Shown: positions 1-11,396, counted from the first letter of the stretch. The stretch: 64,000 bases of DNA from Paguma larvata (GCA_030068075.1 CM057826.1:74497312-74561311); one strand, 5' to 3'. Made by a program: numbers and translations. The notes: a model not told the origin generated them from the sequence alone.

Positions 1-279
1 TATATGTGAAATACAGGATATACAGTCACAAAAGGTATATTCCATCTTACTGTCAATGACTGTGAATTAGTTGCTGAAAATTATGCTTTGGTATTTGATC
101 ATTTAGAATCTTGTGGCCTCATGCCTACCAGATATAACAAAGCCTATGCATGCATCTTTGCCTCTGCTAACTGCATAACTGAAATTATTGCTCATGACTA
201 AAAGACTGTTTTATTGTTAACGCCTTCTCCTTAGGATATGTGAACAGTGTGGAAAAAATTACTAGAAATGATTCTAATA

Positions 280-706
280 ATATAATAAATCTTGCCTCCA
301 AAAAGATATATCCAAGTCCTAATCCCTGGATTATCATATTTGGAAAGAAGATGTTTAAAGACGTAATTAAGTTTGAAGTGAGGCTATCATTCTGAATTAT
401 CCAAATGGGTGCTAAATCCAATAGGAGAAAAACGCTGACAGAAGAGAAGATAGACATATGGAGGAGAAGGAATGCGAAAACAGAGGCAGAATCTGACACA
501 GATGTGAATGCCAAAGAAAGTCCAGAGCCACAAGAAGTTGGAAAATGGGGGGGAAACAGATTCTTTCCTAGAGCCTTCATAGGGAGTACATACCTGCCAA
601 TACCATGATTTTGGACTTCTGGCATCCAGAACTATGAAAAAACAAATTTCTGTATTTCAGATGCCCCCAAATTAGGGTAATTTGCTACAGCATTCCTAGG
701 AAACAG
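280..706 (+). mobile_element. MLT1-type LTR relic (ERVL-MaLR)
   Basis: Solo LTR relic of a mammalian MaLR retrotransposon. The order of blocks matches the common consensus as I remember it: a CCCCCAAA-like start followed by AAGTCCTAATCCC, a TTTAAAGACGTAATTAAGTT block, a GACTTCTGGCATCCAGAACT block, then AACAAATTTCTGT where the family has AATAAATTTCTGT, and a degenerate end. A 146-residue antisense frame and a 67-residue sense frame cross it and are accidental. No target duplication is visible and the ends are approximate. It predates the cat lineage. Confidence 0.65.
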
Positions 707-1002
707 TTACTATCCTCTGTCTGGAGATACCACTTCTAGTTTTTGAATATCTGCAACTAGTCATTTTGTCCCCAGTATATCATCCTATAAATTTTAAAAA
801 TTTGTTTAACTTCTTCAATGTTATTCAATCAACTTGCCATTTTTCAGAGATACGTCATCAAATGTGAGCCACTGAGTGTTTTTATCACTTGGAAAGGGAA
901 GAGTAGGCTGCCTGTCACAGTGCTTGGTCCACTAACTTAAAACAATCTACATCATATTCTGAGTATACTAATTCTAATCCATTTAATTAACAGTTAATAT
1001 AT

Positions 1003-1020
1003 TAAAATCAAGTTATTCAG
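1003..1020. repeat. Left outer target duplication of SINE pair
   Basis: TAAAATCAAGTTATTCAG recurs at 1471-1488 with a single mismatch (A to G). The two copies bracket both SINEs, which shows that the first SINE entered here and the second landed within its tail. Confidence 0.85.
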
Positions 1021-1235
1021 GGGCACCTGGGTGGCTCAGTCAGTTAAGCATCGGACTTCAGCTCAGGTCATGATCTCATGGTTCACGAGTTGGAGCCCAC
1101 GTTGGGCTCTGTGCTGACAACCAGGGCCGGGAGCCTGGTTCAGATTCTATATCTCCCTCTTTCTCTGCTCATGCTCTCTTTTTCTCTCTCAAAAATAAAT
1201 AAGCATTAAAAAAGTTAAAAAAAAAAAAAAAAAAA
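1021..1235 (+). mobile_element. CAN-SINE (felid tRNA-Lys SINE), first of nested pair
   Basis: Full-length CAN-SINE. The head reads GGGCACCTGGGTGGCTCAGT, the tRNA-derived part has TTAAGCATC and a diverged B box, then a CT-rich block, AATAAATAAGCATT and an A-rich tail of about 18 A. The promoter would be an internal Pol III A/B box. It is moderately diverged from the consensus. Confidence 0.93.
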
Positions 1236-1244
1236 GAATCAACA

Positions 1245-1407
1245 GGGGCACCTGGGTGGCTCGGTCAGTTGAGCATCTGACTTCAGCTCAGGCCATGATT
1301 TCGCAGTTCATGAGTTCAAGTCCTGCATTGGGCTCTGTGCTGACATCTCAGAGCCTGGAGCCTGCTTCAGATTCTGTGTCTCCCTCTCTTGGCCCCTCCC
1401 CCATTTA

Positions 1408-1445
<38 letters not shown>

Positions 1446-1466
1446 AATAAATAAACATTTAAAAAA
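1245..1466 (+). mobile_element. CAN-SINE, second of nested pair
   Basis: Full-length CAN-SINE in the same orientation, inserted in the A tail of the preceding copy. It starts GGGGCACCTGGGTGGCTCGG and contains a long (CT)n run at about 1410-1441 before AAAAATAAATAAACATTT. A short AATCAA flanks both sides (about 1237-1242 and 1465-1470) and may be its own target duplication. The 64-residue frame through it is SINE sequence, not a gene. Confidence 0.93.
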
Positions 1467-1470
1467 TCAA

Positions 1471-1488
1471 TAAAATCGAGTTATTCAG
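1471..1488. repeat. Right outer target duplication of SINE pair
   Basis: TAAAATCGAGTTATTCAG, partner of 1003-1020, with one mismatch. Confidence 0.85.
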
Positions 1489-2540
1489 AAGTAATTTTAA
1501 TTTTGATTTCTAATATTCAAATTTTATTTTAATGGTTCATTTTCATTTAGATTGCTTGAATAAAAAATGGATTATCATACAACATGTAATAAAAATACTA
1601 TAGTTTTCTGCTCTAATGTGCCTTTCCTTCTAATACATGTTCATTACCCCAGCTCTGTATGAAGGAATGAAAAGTATAGAAATGAAATACTACTAGTAAA
1701 AATAAATGAAATACTACTGTAAATAAAGGGTATGGCCATCATGCTATTCAACTTAATAAGGAATTTTTTTGAGAAGCATTTCCAACAGAATTGATATGAC
1801 AGTGTTAGTAAATTTCACTGTTTCACTTAAAGCTGCTTTCATTGCTGACACAAAAAAATAGGGGAGATAAAATTAAATGAGTAAGTTATTTTCACAAGTT
1901 TCATGGAGATTTATATTATCTAGATCTTTCTTAAGTTTCATTTTAGTCTCTGGAGTTTTCAGAGCTTTGATTCTTAAATACCTGACAGACAGGATTCAGC
2001 CTCAGAAGCCTGTGTGCTTTGACACTGTAAATCGGGCGTATCACACACACTGAGATTTATCTTCATTTACAGTCATTTTATACTCAAGTTAGAAGTTTAA
2101 AGCATGGTTGTTAACACTTGTATTATAGACTTTTTAGAAACCCCTAGGGTTTGTCAGTCAGTTATGCAAGTTGAAACAGTAAATAACTAACTCAATTGAT
2201 GGGACAGAAAAGACATGTTATTTTTGTAGAATGTAGCAACCAAGACAAAAATTACTGGTCTCATGATAGAAGTTTAAGTCTTATAATTAAGCTTACTACC
2301 CTGTGACCTTGGATGCAGATTGTTCAAATGATGCTGAAAGCAGCTGCTGACTCAGGTGTTCCCGGCGGCACAGAGAGAACATGACAGTGAAAACTGGTAA
2401 AGGACTCTGCGTGCCTGAAGGTATTAAAAACAATGAATTTAATCCTCAAATCAAGAGTACACTATACAGAGTGTATGTTAGACAATATGACAATAAATTA
2501 TACTAAAAATAATTTTAAAAAATAAAAATACAAAATAAAA
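1489..2540. other. AT-rich unique sequence, nothing recognised
   Basis: I see no gene, RNA or confident repeat here. Open frames are short and interrupted. Confidence 0.5.
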
Positions 2541-2557
2541 TAAAAACCGTACACCAA

Positions 2558-2752
2558 ACTGGGTGGCTCAGTCAGTTGAGCGTCCAAATTCAGCTCAGAT
2601 GATGATCTCGTGGTTTGTGAGTTCGGACCCCACATCGGGCTCGCTGCTGTCAGTGCAGAGCCTGCTTCAGATCCTCTGTCCCCTCTCTCTCAGCCCCTCC
2701 CCACTCCTTCTCTGTCTCTCTCAAAAATGAATAAACATTAAAAAAATAATAA
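2558..2752 (+). mobile_element. CAN-SINE with target duplication
   Basis: Recognised from CTGGGTGGCTCAGTCAGTTG, the B-box region GAGTTCGGACCCC, the CT-rich block and AATGAATAAACATT. The first bases of the head are missing or diverged. Target duplication: TAAAAACCGTACACCAA (2541-2557) and TAAAAGCCATACACCAA (2753-2769), two mismatches. Confidence 0.92.
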
Positions 2753-2769
2753 TAAAAGCCATACACCAA

Positions 2770-3282
2770 CATAAATGAATAATTCATCAGTGATTCTAAA
2801 TGATTAAATGTATGAAAAGAGAGAACGGTAGTAAGGAAAGTAATTATGATTTAACTATTATCTAGGCCCATTTCTTAACCCAGAAAAAGCTGAAGTTATA
2901 TTGTTAAGTGAAAGTTTATAATCACTTTCGTAGAAATGGAGAATTAAACTCCATTAGTCTTATTTCAAACAAGGCTTTATATCATGTTAAGGAGTGAATA
3001 AACCTGCTTTAGAAGAGCTTGTTTCTGAGAATAAGATCATTAAGCAAACACTTAACAATCTCATTGTAAATACTTTCTAGACAAACTTTGGTCTCTATGG
3101 AAGAACATATTTACAAAGCATTGTTTTTTCTGGAAGCCTGGAGGCTATCATGTATAGTGGATAAAGACCAATAAATGAATCTCTTGGAAAATTAGAAGAG
3201 AGGATATATATCAACTGTTAGACATTGAATATGATTATCTATACATATAGATTATCAGATTTTACATATACCCCTTGATTAC
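2770..3282. other. AT-rich unique sequence, nothing recognised
   Basis: No coding frame, RNA gene or recognisable repeat. Confidence 0.5.
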
Positions 3283-3295
3283 AAAAATAAGTAAC

Positions 3296-3496
3296 TTTTT
3301 AAAAATGTTTATTTTTGAGAGAGATGGAGTGCATGAGCTAGGTGGGGGCAGAGAGAGAGGGAGACAGAATCCGAAAAAGGCTCTGCACTGGTGGCAGAGA
3401 ACCCTATATGGGGCTCCCATATGAACAAACCATGAAGTCTTGACCTGAGCCCAAGTTGGCAGCTTAACTGACTAATCCACCCAGGCACCCCCCCCC
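3296..3496 (-). mobile_element. CAN-SINE, minus strand
   Basis: The reverse complement gives the CAN-SINE head (GGGTGCCTGGGTGGA-like), a diverged tRNA-derived part and the CT block. On the plus strand it begins with AAAAATGTTTATTTTTGAGA and ends CCACCCAGGCACCCCCC. Target duplication AAAATAAGTAACT (3284-3296) and AAAATAAGTTAACT (3497-3510). The C9 run at the head is longer than the family norm. A 90-residue frame crossing it is SINE-derived. Confidence 0.9.
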
Positions 3497-3599
3497 AAAA
3501 TAAGTTAACTGAATCCTTAATTAAGGAATATTGTAGTAACCAAAAGAGCAATTCCACAGCCTGAACTTCAGCCATCATCAAGTCTTAATCTGACAAAGC

Positions 3600-3960
3600 A
3601 CAATAGACACCTTTGTCCCATACTCCAATTGCTATGCTGTTTGGCGCTAATACAGCTTAGTGCTTAATTCTGGCATAACTCCTTCATGAGTCGGGTAATG
3701 GGGTCCCAACAGGTGAGAAGTGACACCCTAGCTCTCCTGTGCCTCGACCAACTAGCAGATGGAACACTGAGAGTACTTCGTTATACCCAGGGCTTCCCTC
3801 CACCAACCGGTTACAGAGCTAGTGATATTTGGGATCATCACAGAGAACATTCTTTGTATTTTACACCCCCGACTCCCCTAAACAACTGTTGTTCACATGA
3901 GTCCTTTAGTCTGAAACATATCTTGCTCCCTATGGGTTCTAGACAATTAAGGTGAAGCTC
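3600..3960. other. GC-richer block of unknown origin
   Basis: This block is visibly richer in G+C than its flanks and keeps an 89-codon plus-strand frame (3686-3955) that I do not recognise: no signal peptide, no known motif, no splice or Kozak context that convinces me. It could be an old retroviral or LTR piece, a decayed pseudogene, or a conserved non-coding element. I do not call it a gene. Confidence 0.3.
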
Positions 3961-6900
3961 AGATGCAAGAACATTGCCAAATATACCCTCAAGTTTTATG
4001 TTTTGTCTTTCAAATAGAAGATTATTTACAGACTTGCAATATAGAGACTACAAGTCAAATATATATATACATGTTATAAAGTAAATAATAGTATTAGTTG
4101 TTTTAGTCATAGTTATTATTCCATCATGGCTTAGCAATATTAAGAGATTTAACATCTAGAAATCGTTGTGTGTTATTTAATGATATTTTAATAAGGTGAA
4201 TGCTATTAGAAATTTTGATAATCATAATTATCAGAGATTTTAAATTTTATAAATAACTTTCCTTTAAAAAATTTTGTATTTAGCATTAGAGAAGTGTATT
4301 ACATCAGAAAGTGGTTAAATAATTGTATTAGTCAAAATGATAAAAATTTTTAAATAATTGATAAAAATAATATATGTCTGAAGTAAATGTTCATCCACTC
4401 TTTATTATATGGGTTCACTGTAGATTTTGCTATTTTTGATTTTCAGTTTTTCTCCCCCAACTATCTGAATAAATAAAATCATGTTTAGTAAATTCTTTAA
4501 TAATCTCCTTAATTTAACCATTTCTTTAATAATTTCTTTAACTATTCAACATTAGACTTATTCTAGTTTTTCTACTAATTTAAGTACCTTATATAACAAT
4601 TAATTTGAAAGCCAATGTCATTGAAGCCTAAAGTGCAAATAATTCAGGCAAATATAAATTTTCAAAAGGAAATAGAACTGTACCAACAAATCAACAGTTC
4701 CTTATAGGATGAGAAATTACCCAACAGAAAATGATCTGGAAATGAGATGAAATTCTTGGATGGCACATAAGCCACATGCAAAGTCCTATTTGGAATTAGA
4801 CCACAAAGCTCATTTTCTTTCATTACATCACATTGCATAGGATACTTTTTCACAATTTTCACTGCTTCTTTCATTCTTTTCCATATTCTTTTCATACTCA
4901 TCAGTGTACATACTCTCAAACATTCTGTTTAAACTCTAGTCTCATCTGAAATTCTAATGTTACTTGGAATAAAGTGGAAAAAATAGCATAGCAGAACAAG
5001 TCTGTTCACTCCTGAAGCCATGTTTTAAAAAGTCAACCTAAGAGCTACTTGTTACGTATTACAATAGACAGGGTTGCCTAGAGGCTGATTACTTTTATTG
5101 ATTAACACTGCAGTTGATTTATTATCTTTCTTCTGCCTAGAGAATGCCTGATTTTTTTAGGAGCAGGGTAGAGCTTGTTGAAAAACACTTGCCAAATAGT
5201 GTCCATTAGAGCGTAACAGAGAGGAAGTTACTTCTCTTCTAGTTGAATAAGATTGAACACGCAGTCCCGTGAACAAATACACATTTCTGCTCTGAAAATA
5301 CTGCATACAAGCAAAAGCTTAAGTGCTCTGTAATTATAAAAGAATAGAGTGATGCTTATACAATCCCCAAAAAATTCAGGATTTAACATAGACTGGGAAA
5401 ATAATCATGTAGATAAATTGCAGTTATTTTGTTGCTTTTAGGTTGACAGATTTGCCGTGTCTACTGTTATTTTTTACTTTCTTACATGTTTCCTTAGACT
5501 ACATAGAGAAATAACTATGCATAAAGAAAATGGCATCCAACAAGTTGTTGTTTGTTCTAACGCATGACTCAAATTTTCAACTATGTAATTACTGTTAAAA
5601 AATCATACATCTCTCTTTAAATGATTTCAGAGATGGGTACAAATTGATTCAGAAATATTAATGTGGACTAGACTATACAGGCAGTAAGAACCATGGACAA
5701 AACCCCTGATACTCATATAGGGCTACTTCCAGCTGAATGAGTTATCTTTACACATAATGGCATATCAATATCAACACCCAAAATCATCGCTAGATTGACA
5801 GATACACTATTACGTATATTTTTTTCTATTCTAAAAGTGATGATTAATTATCTCATTGCATTCAGGACAGTTATATCCCTAAAAAATTGTGACACTACAA
5901 AAATAACATTGTAATTAAATATCCAAGTAAAAGTAAGAAAAATAAAATTTTTAATGTGCCTCACAGAAAAGTAAAATCACTAACAAGGTTTACAAAGAAA
6001 GGGAACGATCAGTGACAATGATGCAGAATGATCCGAAAGATGGTATCTTAAAAAAAAAAGGTAACATCTTAGTAAAGAGTTATTGACAAAGAAAATAGAG
6101 GACAGAGATGAGGACCTCCATTGCCAATATTTAAATAAATATTTTTTAAAAGTTAGAACAAACTCACACAAACTAATATATAAATTCACAGTATCAAGAA
6201 GAAAATCATATGTTATGATTTAATGCTATGCTATGCGTCTTACAAACAAGGCAGTGAGAAAACGTTCACTTCTGGCTATATAAAAGTACTTTTTAGGATG
6301 AGTTCTTACTTAATTGGAGTTAGGAGTCGATGTCCCAGTGATAAGGAAGAAACAAAATGAGGTAAAAAAAATTTTTTTGTTGTTGTTGTTGTTTTTGCTA
6401 ATTTTCTCCAAAGACATTGGCCATATTATGAGTGGCACAGGTAAAGGTGTGAAGAACTGAGTAGAAAGTTGTAACTAAGAGAGTAAGAAATCTGATAAGG
6501 GTTTCATGCAGTCAGAGCCTGAAGAGAAAAATGTTAATGTTTATGACATTCACGAATTGAGGTTATAATAACTCAGAGAAAATAAAAAGTCAAACGGAAC
6601 CTTAGATTTTGTACTACTTTTCCTTTATGATGTGTTTTTATTTGAGTGCAACAACATAAAAAGACTGAAAATTAGGTATAAAGTAGTAGGTAAGAGTCTC
6701 AGAAGCCAAACAGGGCTTTTGGCAGATTTTTATGGACACCATTGTGCATAAAAGTCATAGGACCCATAGAAAAACAGTAGGGTTTTAGAACAGATCCTGA
6801 AGGGAAACACATTAAAGGAAGAGTAATTTGGAAATCAATGAATCAAAAACAACAAAACAAAACAAAAACTCCTTAGAATCATTCCAACCCAGGAATGATT

Positions 6901-7020
6901 CAGATTATCTACTCCTTCTCCAAATGCTTCCAGAACCAGAAGATGACATTATTCAGAATCTCCTCTACAATATCTACGTTAATACAAATTTAGAATCATA
7001 CCAGAAAATAGGACCAAGAG
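3961..7020. other. AT-rich stretch, no gene seen
   Basis: About 3 kb of AT-rich DNA with simple runs such as (GTT)n at about 6378-6394. Short frames at 4662-4919 (minus), 5980-6189 (minus) and 6828-7130 (plus) have no recognisable similarity and biased composition. The last runs into a purine-rich simple repeat. Confidence 0.45.
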
Positions 7021-7122
7021 AAACACACACACACACCAAAAAAAAAAAAAAAGAAAAAAGGAAAGAAAAAAGAGAGACGAAAGGAAGGAAAGAAAGAAAG
7101 AAAGAAGGAAGCAAAGAAAAAG
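7021..7122 (+). repeat. Compound simple repeat (CA)n-(A)n-(GAAA)n
   Basis: ACACACACACACACC is followed by a run of about 15 A and then imperfect GAAA/GGAA repeats. It is purine-only for about 85 bases, a typical expanded retroposon A tail or microsatellite. Confidence 0.85.
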
Positions 7123-7219
7123 GCTCCTAGATGACACAGATAGCAGTATTTTCAAGTACTGTCTCTAACCATTAATAAAAGCATTAATAATGTTAAAATA
7201 TAAACAAGCAAAATTTCAG

Positions 7220-7870
7220 CAATAAACTTAAATTTGTAAAATAAATGAAGTAGACCTTCTAAAACTGAAATATATAGTAACTGAAATTATAAATTCAACA
7301 TAGGAACTTAAGAGCAAATTAGATACAACTGTAGATGCAATGTTTAAACAGAATGATAGATTAGCAGGGGGAAAAAAAGGTTGAAGTAGAGGGACAAAAA
7401 TAGTATGAAAATACATAAAACAAAGTAAGAGCTATAGTAGGTCAAAATGAAAATACACGATTCAGAAGGAAAGGAGAAAGACAATGGAGCAGTCTATAAA
7501 AGAGATAGCGGAAGAAAAGTTTATAAAACAAAAAATAAATGGCAAAAGGTATCTATTTACAAAGATTTTAGATGTTTTCTAAAACCCTACAGGATGAATC
7601 TGAGAAAACCACACATAGCATCATAATTAAACTGTTTAGGAAGAAAATCAAAACAAAAGGCTTAAAAGTAACAAAAGACTACAATTCACATTTAAAAGAG
7701 CAACAAAGTTACTAAGCATTGTATTCACAAGAGAAATAAGGGATTTCCATCTTCCAAGTGCTAACATAACTGGGAACATAGTATTTTCTTTCCAGTGAGA
7801 AATAGCTTTCAGAGATAATGACAAATAGAAGACAGTTTCAGACAAACAGAAACTGGGGAACCCCTCTACC
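7220..7870 (+). mobile_element. Old L1 relic, ORF1-side region
   Basis: Ancient L1 LINE fragment. Blocks in order match what I know of old mammalian L1s: the CAGAAGGAAAGGAGAAAGAC block near 7460, the GGATGAATCTGAGAAAACCA block near 7592 followed by CATCATAATTAAACTG, then a TTTCCAGTGAGAAATAGC block near 7788 and CAGACAAACAGAAACTG near 7839. All frames are broken. Together with 8330-9075 it may be one element with an interruption. Confidence 0.55.
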
Positions 7871-7924
7871 TAGAACCAAGACCAAGAGACCGTGGGTGGG
7901 CATTTCTGACTTGAGTCTTTCATG

Positions 7925-8260
7925 AGGCGGTATGCATATATCAGCCAGGGCTGCAGTTATCTGAAGACTGAAATAGGGCTGGATGATGTGATTCTGAGGT
8001 GACTCGCTCCCATCGGTTTGGAGGTTAGAATTAGCTATTGATGGGAGACCTCAATTGTTCTTGAAAAGGAACTCTCCAAAAGACAGCTTGAGTGTTCTCA
8101 CAGCATGCTAGTCGAATTCTCACACACTGAATAAAGCAGGAGTCCAAGAAAGAAGTTGGTATGCTTTTTATGGCTTATATTCAGAACTCCTACACCACTA
8201 CCCATCCAGTATGTCCCTGGTTACAAAGGTAGGTCCTATTTCATACAGAAGCAGACTAAT
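7925..8260. mobile_element. Old interspersed repeat, possibly LTR-derived
   Basis: CTGCAGTTATCTGAAGACTG followed by GGGCTGGATGATGTG, a GAGTGTTCTCACAGCATG block and CTTTTTATGGCTTATATTC resembles a repeat block common in mammalian genomes. I believe it is LTR-derived but cannot name it with certainty. It sits between two plus-strand L1 pieces, so it may be an insertion within one L1 or mark a deletion junction. Confidence 0.35.
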
Positions 8261-8329
8261 TAGGATATAATTAATAACAGAAAGCAGAATCATTGTATGT
8301 TATCTTTCAGGCTGACTTCCAAACATATG

Positions 8330-9075
8330 TGGAAAACAAAAATAATATGAATAACAAAAAGCTATCTTTTAATTAGAGAAATGTAAATTAAACCACACTG
8401 CGATTCAATTTTTTACCTTCCAAATGTCAGGTTGATAAACAAATTTTAAATACCTATTAGAAATTAAAAATATGTGCAACAACATAGTCCGAGCATGAAT
8501 CTGTGGATAAACAGGTGTCATATATACTTCGAACTACAGAAGAATTTGTCAGCATCTAACAAAAGTACACTAGCATTAAATTTACCCAGCAAACTCACTT
8601 CTATGAATTTAGGCTGAAGATACATTAAACAATTGAAATATACATTTCCATATGTATTCATGCAGTATTATCTGCAATTAAAAACAGAAAAAGGAAAAAA
8701 ATGAAACACAATACTCAATGATATGAGGGTGATTAAATCACAGTCCATCCACATAATGAAGTATTATGTAGCCTTAAAAAATGATATGATCTCTTTGAAA
8801 TGATAAGGAGTGACTTCCAGGAAATATTTTTAAATGAAAGAAGCCAAGTACAAAAGAATATCTATAATGAGTCATTTTTATATTTAATTAAAAATGTGGC
8901 AAAATATATAAATGTATTTACTCTTTTTCTTGCAAAAATAAAACTAGAGAAGGTACATCAAATACTAACGGTGCTGATTACCTAGAAAGAGTGGGTGGCA
9001 CAAGGGGTGAAAAGATAGAAGTGTAAGAGGACATTGTATTCCTTTCTGCACAATTTTTACTTTGGATCCATATTA
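8330..9075 (+). mobile_element. Old L1 relic, ORF2 3' end and 3' UTR
   Basis: Degenerate but collinear with the conserved L1 ORF2 tail: AGAGAAATGTAAATTAAACC near 8376, the CATCCACATAATGAAGTATT block followed by ATGTAGCCTTAAAAAATGAT near 8748-8785, then GAAAGAAGCCAAGTACAAAAG and a downstream AT-rich 3' region. Stops interrupt every frame. A 61-codon frame (8800-8985) is a remnant of it. Confidence 0.75.
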
Positions 9076-9240
9076 CGAGTTTCTATACTCGTTTCTATAT
9101 ATTACTAGTGTATACATCAAAACAAATGGACAACTTTTTTAAAATGCTGATTCCACAGCTGGAGTTTGTAGAATAAAAGTCTGAAATAGCTTTTTTATAT
9201 GTATGCCAGAAAAAAGAGTCAATAAAATATTGGTAGATTG

Positions 9241-9432
9241 GGGTGCCTGGGCGGCTCGGGTAAGCCTCTGACTCTTGATTTTGGTTCAGATCATGATTTG
9301 AGGTTGTGAGGTAGAGACTTGTGTCAGGCTCTGTGCCAACAGCAGGAAGCCTGCTTGAGATTCTCTCTCTCCCTCCTTCTCTGGCCATTCCTGCTCTCTC
9401 TCAAAATATTAAATAAAGTTAAAAAAAAAACA
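9241..9432 (+). mobile_element. CAN-SINE with target duplication
   Basis: Starts GGGTGCCTGGGCGGCTCGGG, has the TCTGACTCTTGATTTTGG variant seen in older CAN-SINE subfamilies, a CT-rich block and an A tail. ATTGGTAGATTG occurs at 9229-9240 and 9433-9444, a perfect 12-bp duplication. It lies just downstream of the old L1 relic. Confidence 0.92.
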
Positions 9433-9559
9433 ATTGGTAGATTGATATAAAGCATACATTTACAGGAACGTACATGTACATACACATATATCTCTTTACA
9501 TGTGTGTGTAATATACATTTCATGCTTTGTCTGCTACGAGAGAGTTGCAAGAAGATAAT

Positions 9560-10488
9560 CCTAGAAGAATTTTTAATTTTTATATATTTTTTGTATTTTT
9601 AGGTCATTCACATTTTTAAACTTTTTATTCATTTATTTATTCTTATACTATGTACTGGATGTAAAAAAAACTGACAATTTTTTATAGTGATTTTTCAGCA
9701 CGTGTACACTTTTAGAATTTCATTAATTGCAGTAAGTTTCCATGTAGACATTGGTTTCATTGAAACATAATTCTACCTTTTGCAAATGATTATCGTTTTG
9801 CTTTCTAACCTTTATAACATTGTCTTCTTGTATTATGTTGGATAGAATTAGCAATAAAATATTGAATAGAAGCTCTGGTAATTAGCATTCTTGTCTCAAT
9901 CCCAATTTTTTAATCAGCATGAAAATAGTTGTAATGTTTCAACATTAAATAACAATTACTAGATGTTTTAGGTAGACATTTTAGTTAATTAAAAAAGAAC
10001 ATGTCATTTGCATGTAAATGCTTTAACATGAACAGAAGGTAACATTGTGTTAATATTCATATATATATGAATAGTTTTCTTAATATTTTATCAGCCTTGC
10101 TCTTTTGATTTAAAACTTACTTGGTCACAACATATTATTTTATTTATACATAGATGAATTAAGTTCTTCAATTTTAACGAAGATATTATTTTGTGCAGAT
10201 ATTTTTAGAGATTGCAATTAACATTATAAACGGCACGGGAGGTTTTCTCCTATTATGTCAGAAAAGAAATGGTATAAGATAGGGAATCTCATTTCTTTGA
10301 AGTTTGGTAAAATTCAATGGAAACGTGTCCATGACTGGTACTTTCTTGATGCACAGATATTTAAGTGCTGGCTAAATTTCTTACCAAGATGGTTAAGATT
10401 ATAATTATATGTTTACAATTTTGTACTAATTTTGTAATTTTAACTTCTCTGGAAAATCTCTACTTTTGTTTAAATATTCAAATAGAAT
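9560..10488 (-). mobile_element. Old L1 ORF2 (reverse transcriptase region), antisense
   Basis: Read on the minus strand this follows the old L1 reverse-transcriptase region. Plus-strand landmarks: TTGAATAGAAGCTCTGGTAA near 9863 (family TTGAATAGNAGTGGTGA), GCATTCTTGTCTCAATCCC near 9887, TTTGAAGTTTGGTAAAATTC near 10295. Heavily diverged, many stops, no intact motif. Ends are approximate. Confidence 0.55.
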
Positions 10489-10506
10489 GACTACACCTAC
10501 ATTTTT

Positions 10507-10714
10507 TTAATGTGTAGTTTCTTTTAAGTTTTTATTTAAATTCCAGTTAACATACAATGTAATATTAGTTTCAGGTGTATAATTTAGTAATTCAACACTT
10601 CCATACAACACCTGCTACTCATCACAAATGCTCTCCTTAATTCCCATCTCTTATTTTAACCATCCCTTCAACCACCTCCCCCATGGAAACCATCAGTTTA
10701 TTCCCTATAGTTAC
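10507..10714 (-). mobile_element. 5'-truncated carnivore L1, 3' UTR only
   Basis: Plus-strand AAATTCCAGTTAACATACAA, GTTTCAGGTGTATAATTTAG, CATACAACACCTGCTACTCA and CCATCAGTTTATTCCCTATA match the L1 3' UTR I know from carnivores, in reverse orientation with T-rich sequence at its left end. Target duplication: ACTACACCTACATTTTT (10490-10506) and ACTACACCTAACTTTT (10716-10731). It inserted beside or within the old antisense L1. Confidence 0.8.
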
Positions 10715-10875
10715 CACTACACCTAACTTTTACTTGAACATTACATCAATGATGGGTCCGCAAGTCCCCATGCCCCTTCTTTCCTACCTACATAAAATTG
10801 TAGGATGCCCTTGACTAAGTCATCAACTATTTGGAAAATAGGCTTTAACAGTAACAAAAAAAAATAAAGAAAAAA

Positions 10876-10928
10876 CAAAAAAATCACCACCACCACCACT
10901 GCTACCGCCAACAACGACAACAAAACAC
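10876..10928. repeat. Imperfect trinucleotide repeat (ACC/CAA)n
   Basis: ATCACCACCACCACCACTGC then CCGCCAACAACGACAACAAAA, following an A-rich stretch. The minus-strand frame across it reads as a hydrophobic low-complexity peptide and is not a gene. Confidence 0.75.
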
Positions 10929-11184
10929 AAAACAAGAAAATCCTGGAAAAGCTATTTTAGCCAATTTCTAGCTAGGATATTGTGGCAATATAGTGTAGGA
11001 AATGCTATAACTATAACATAGACACAATAAGAAGACATTTTTCTTACAGTTCTTACTCATTAAGTTTAGAGACTGCATGTTCAAAATTTGAAACCTTAAG
11101 ACTTTTCTTTATAAATCTAATACATCATAAAAAGATTTATTTATCCCTTTTCTGGGTTTTCAGGTTTAAAAATGCTACATTTTA

Positions 11185-11348
11185 GGGGCACCTGGCTGGC
11201 TCAATCAGTTCAGTATCCGACTTCATATCAGGTCATGACCTCATGGTTTGTGAGCTCAAACCCCACAGAGGGCTCTGTGCTGACAGCTCAGAGCCTGAAG
11301 CCTCCTTTGGATTCTGTATCTCCTTTTCTCTCTGCCCCTCCCCCACTT

Positions 11349-11396
<48 letters not shown>
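11185..11396 (+). mobile_element. CAN-SINE with long (CT)n and target duplication
   Basis: Begins GGGGCACCTGGCTGGCTCAA and ends in an uninterrupted (TC)n of about 40 bases (about 11353-11392), which has replaced the usual AATAAATAAAC tail. TTAAAAATGCTACATTTT occurs at 11166-11183 and 11397-11414, a perfect duplication. Confidence 0.94.

Noticed and set aside
185..625. 146-codon minus-strand frame
   Set aside because: Antisense translation of the MLT1-type LTR.
1256..1450. 64-codon frame ending in repeated SLSLSL residues
   Set aside because: It is the CAN-SINE read through its (CT)n block. The same peptide pattern recurs in the frames at 11172-11396, 35895-36101, 46497-46682, 49020-49223 and, on the minus strand, 59994-60185 and 63357-63551.
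7021..7122. Possible CRISPR-like or tandem array
   Set aside because: Simple purine microsatellite in a mammalian genome, without spacers.
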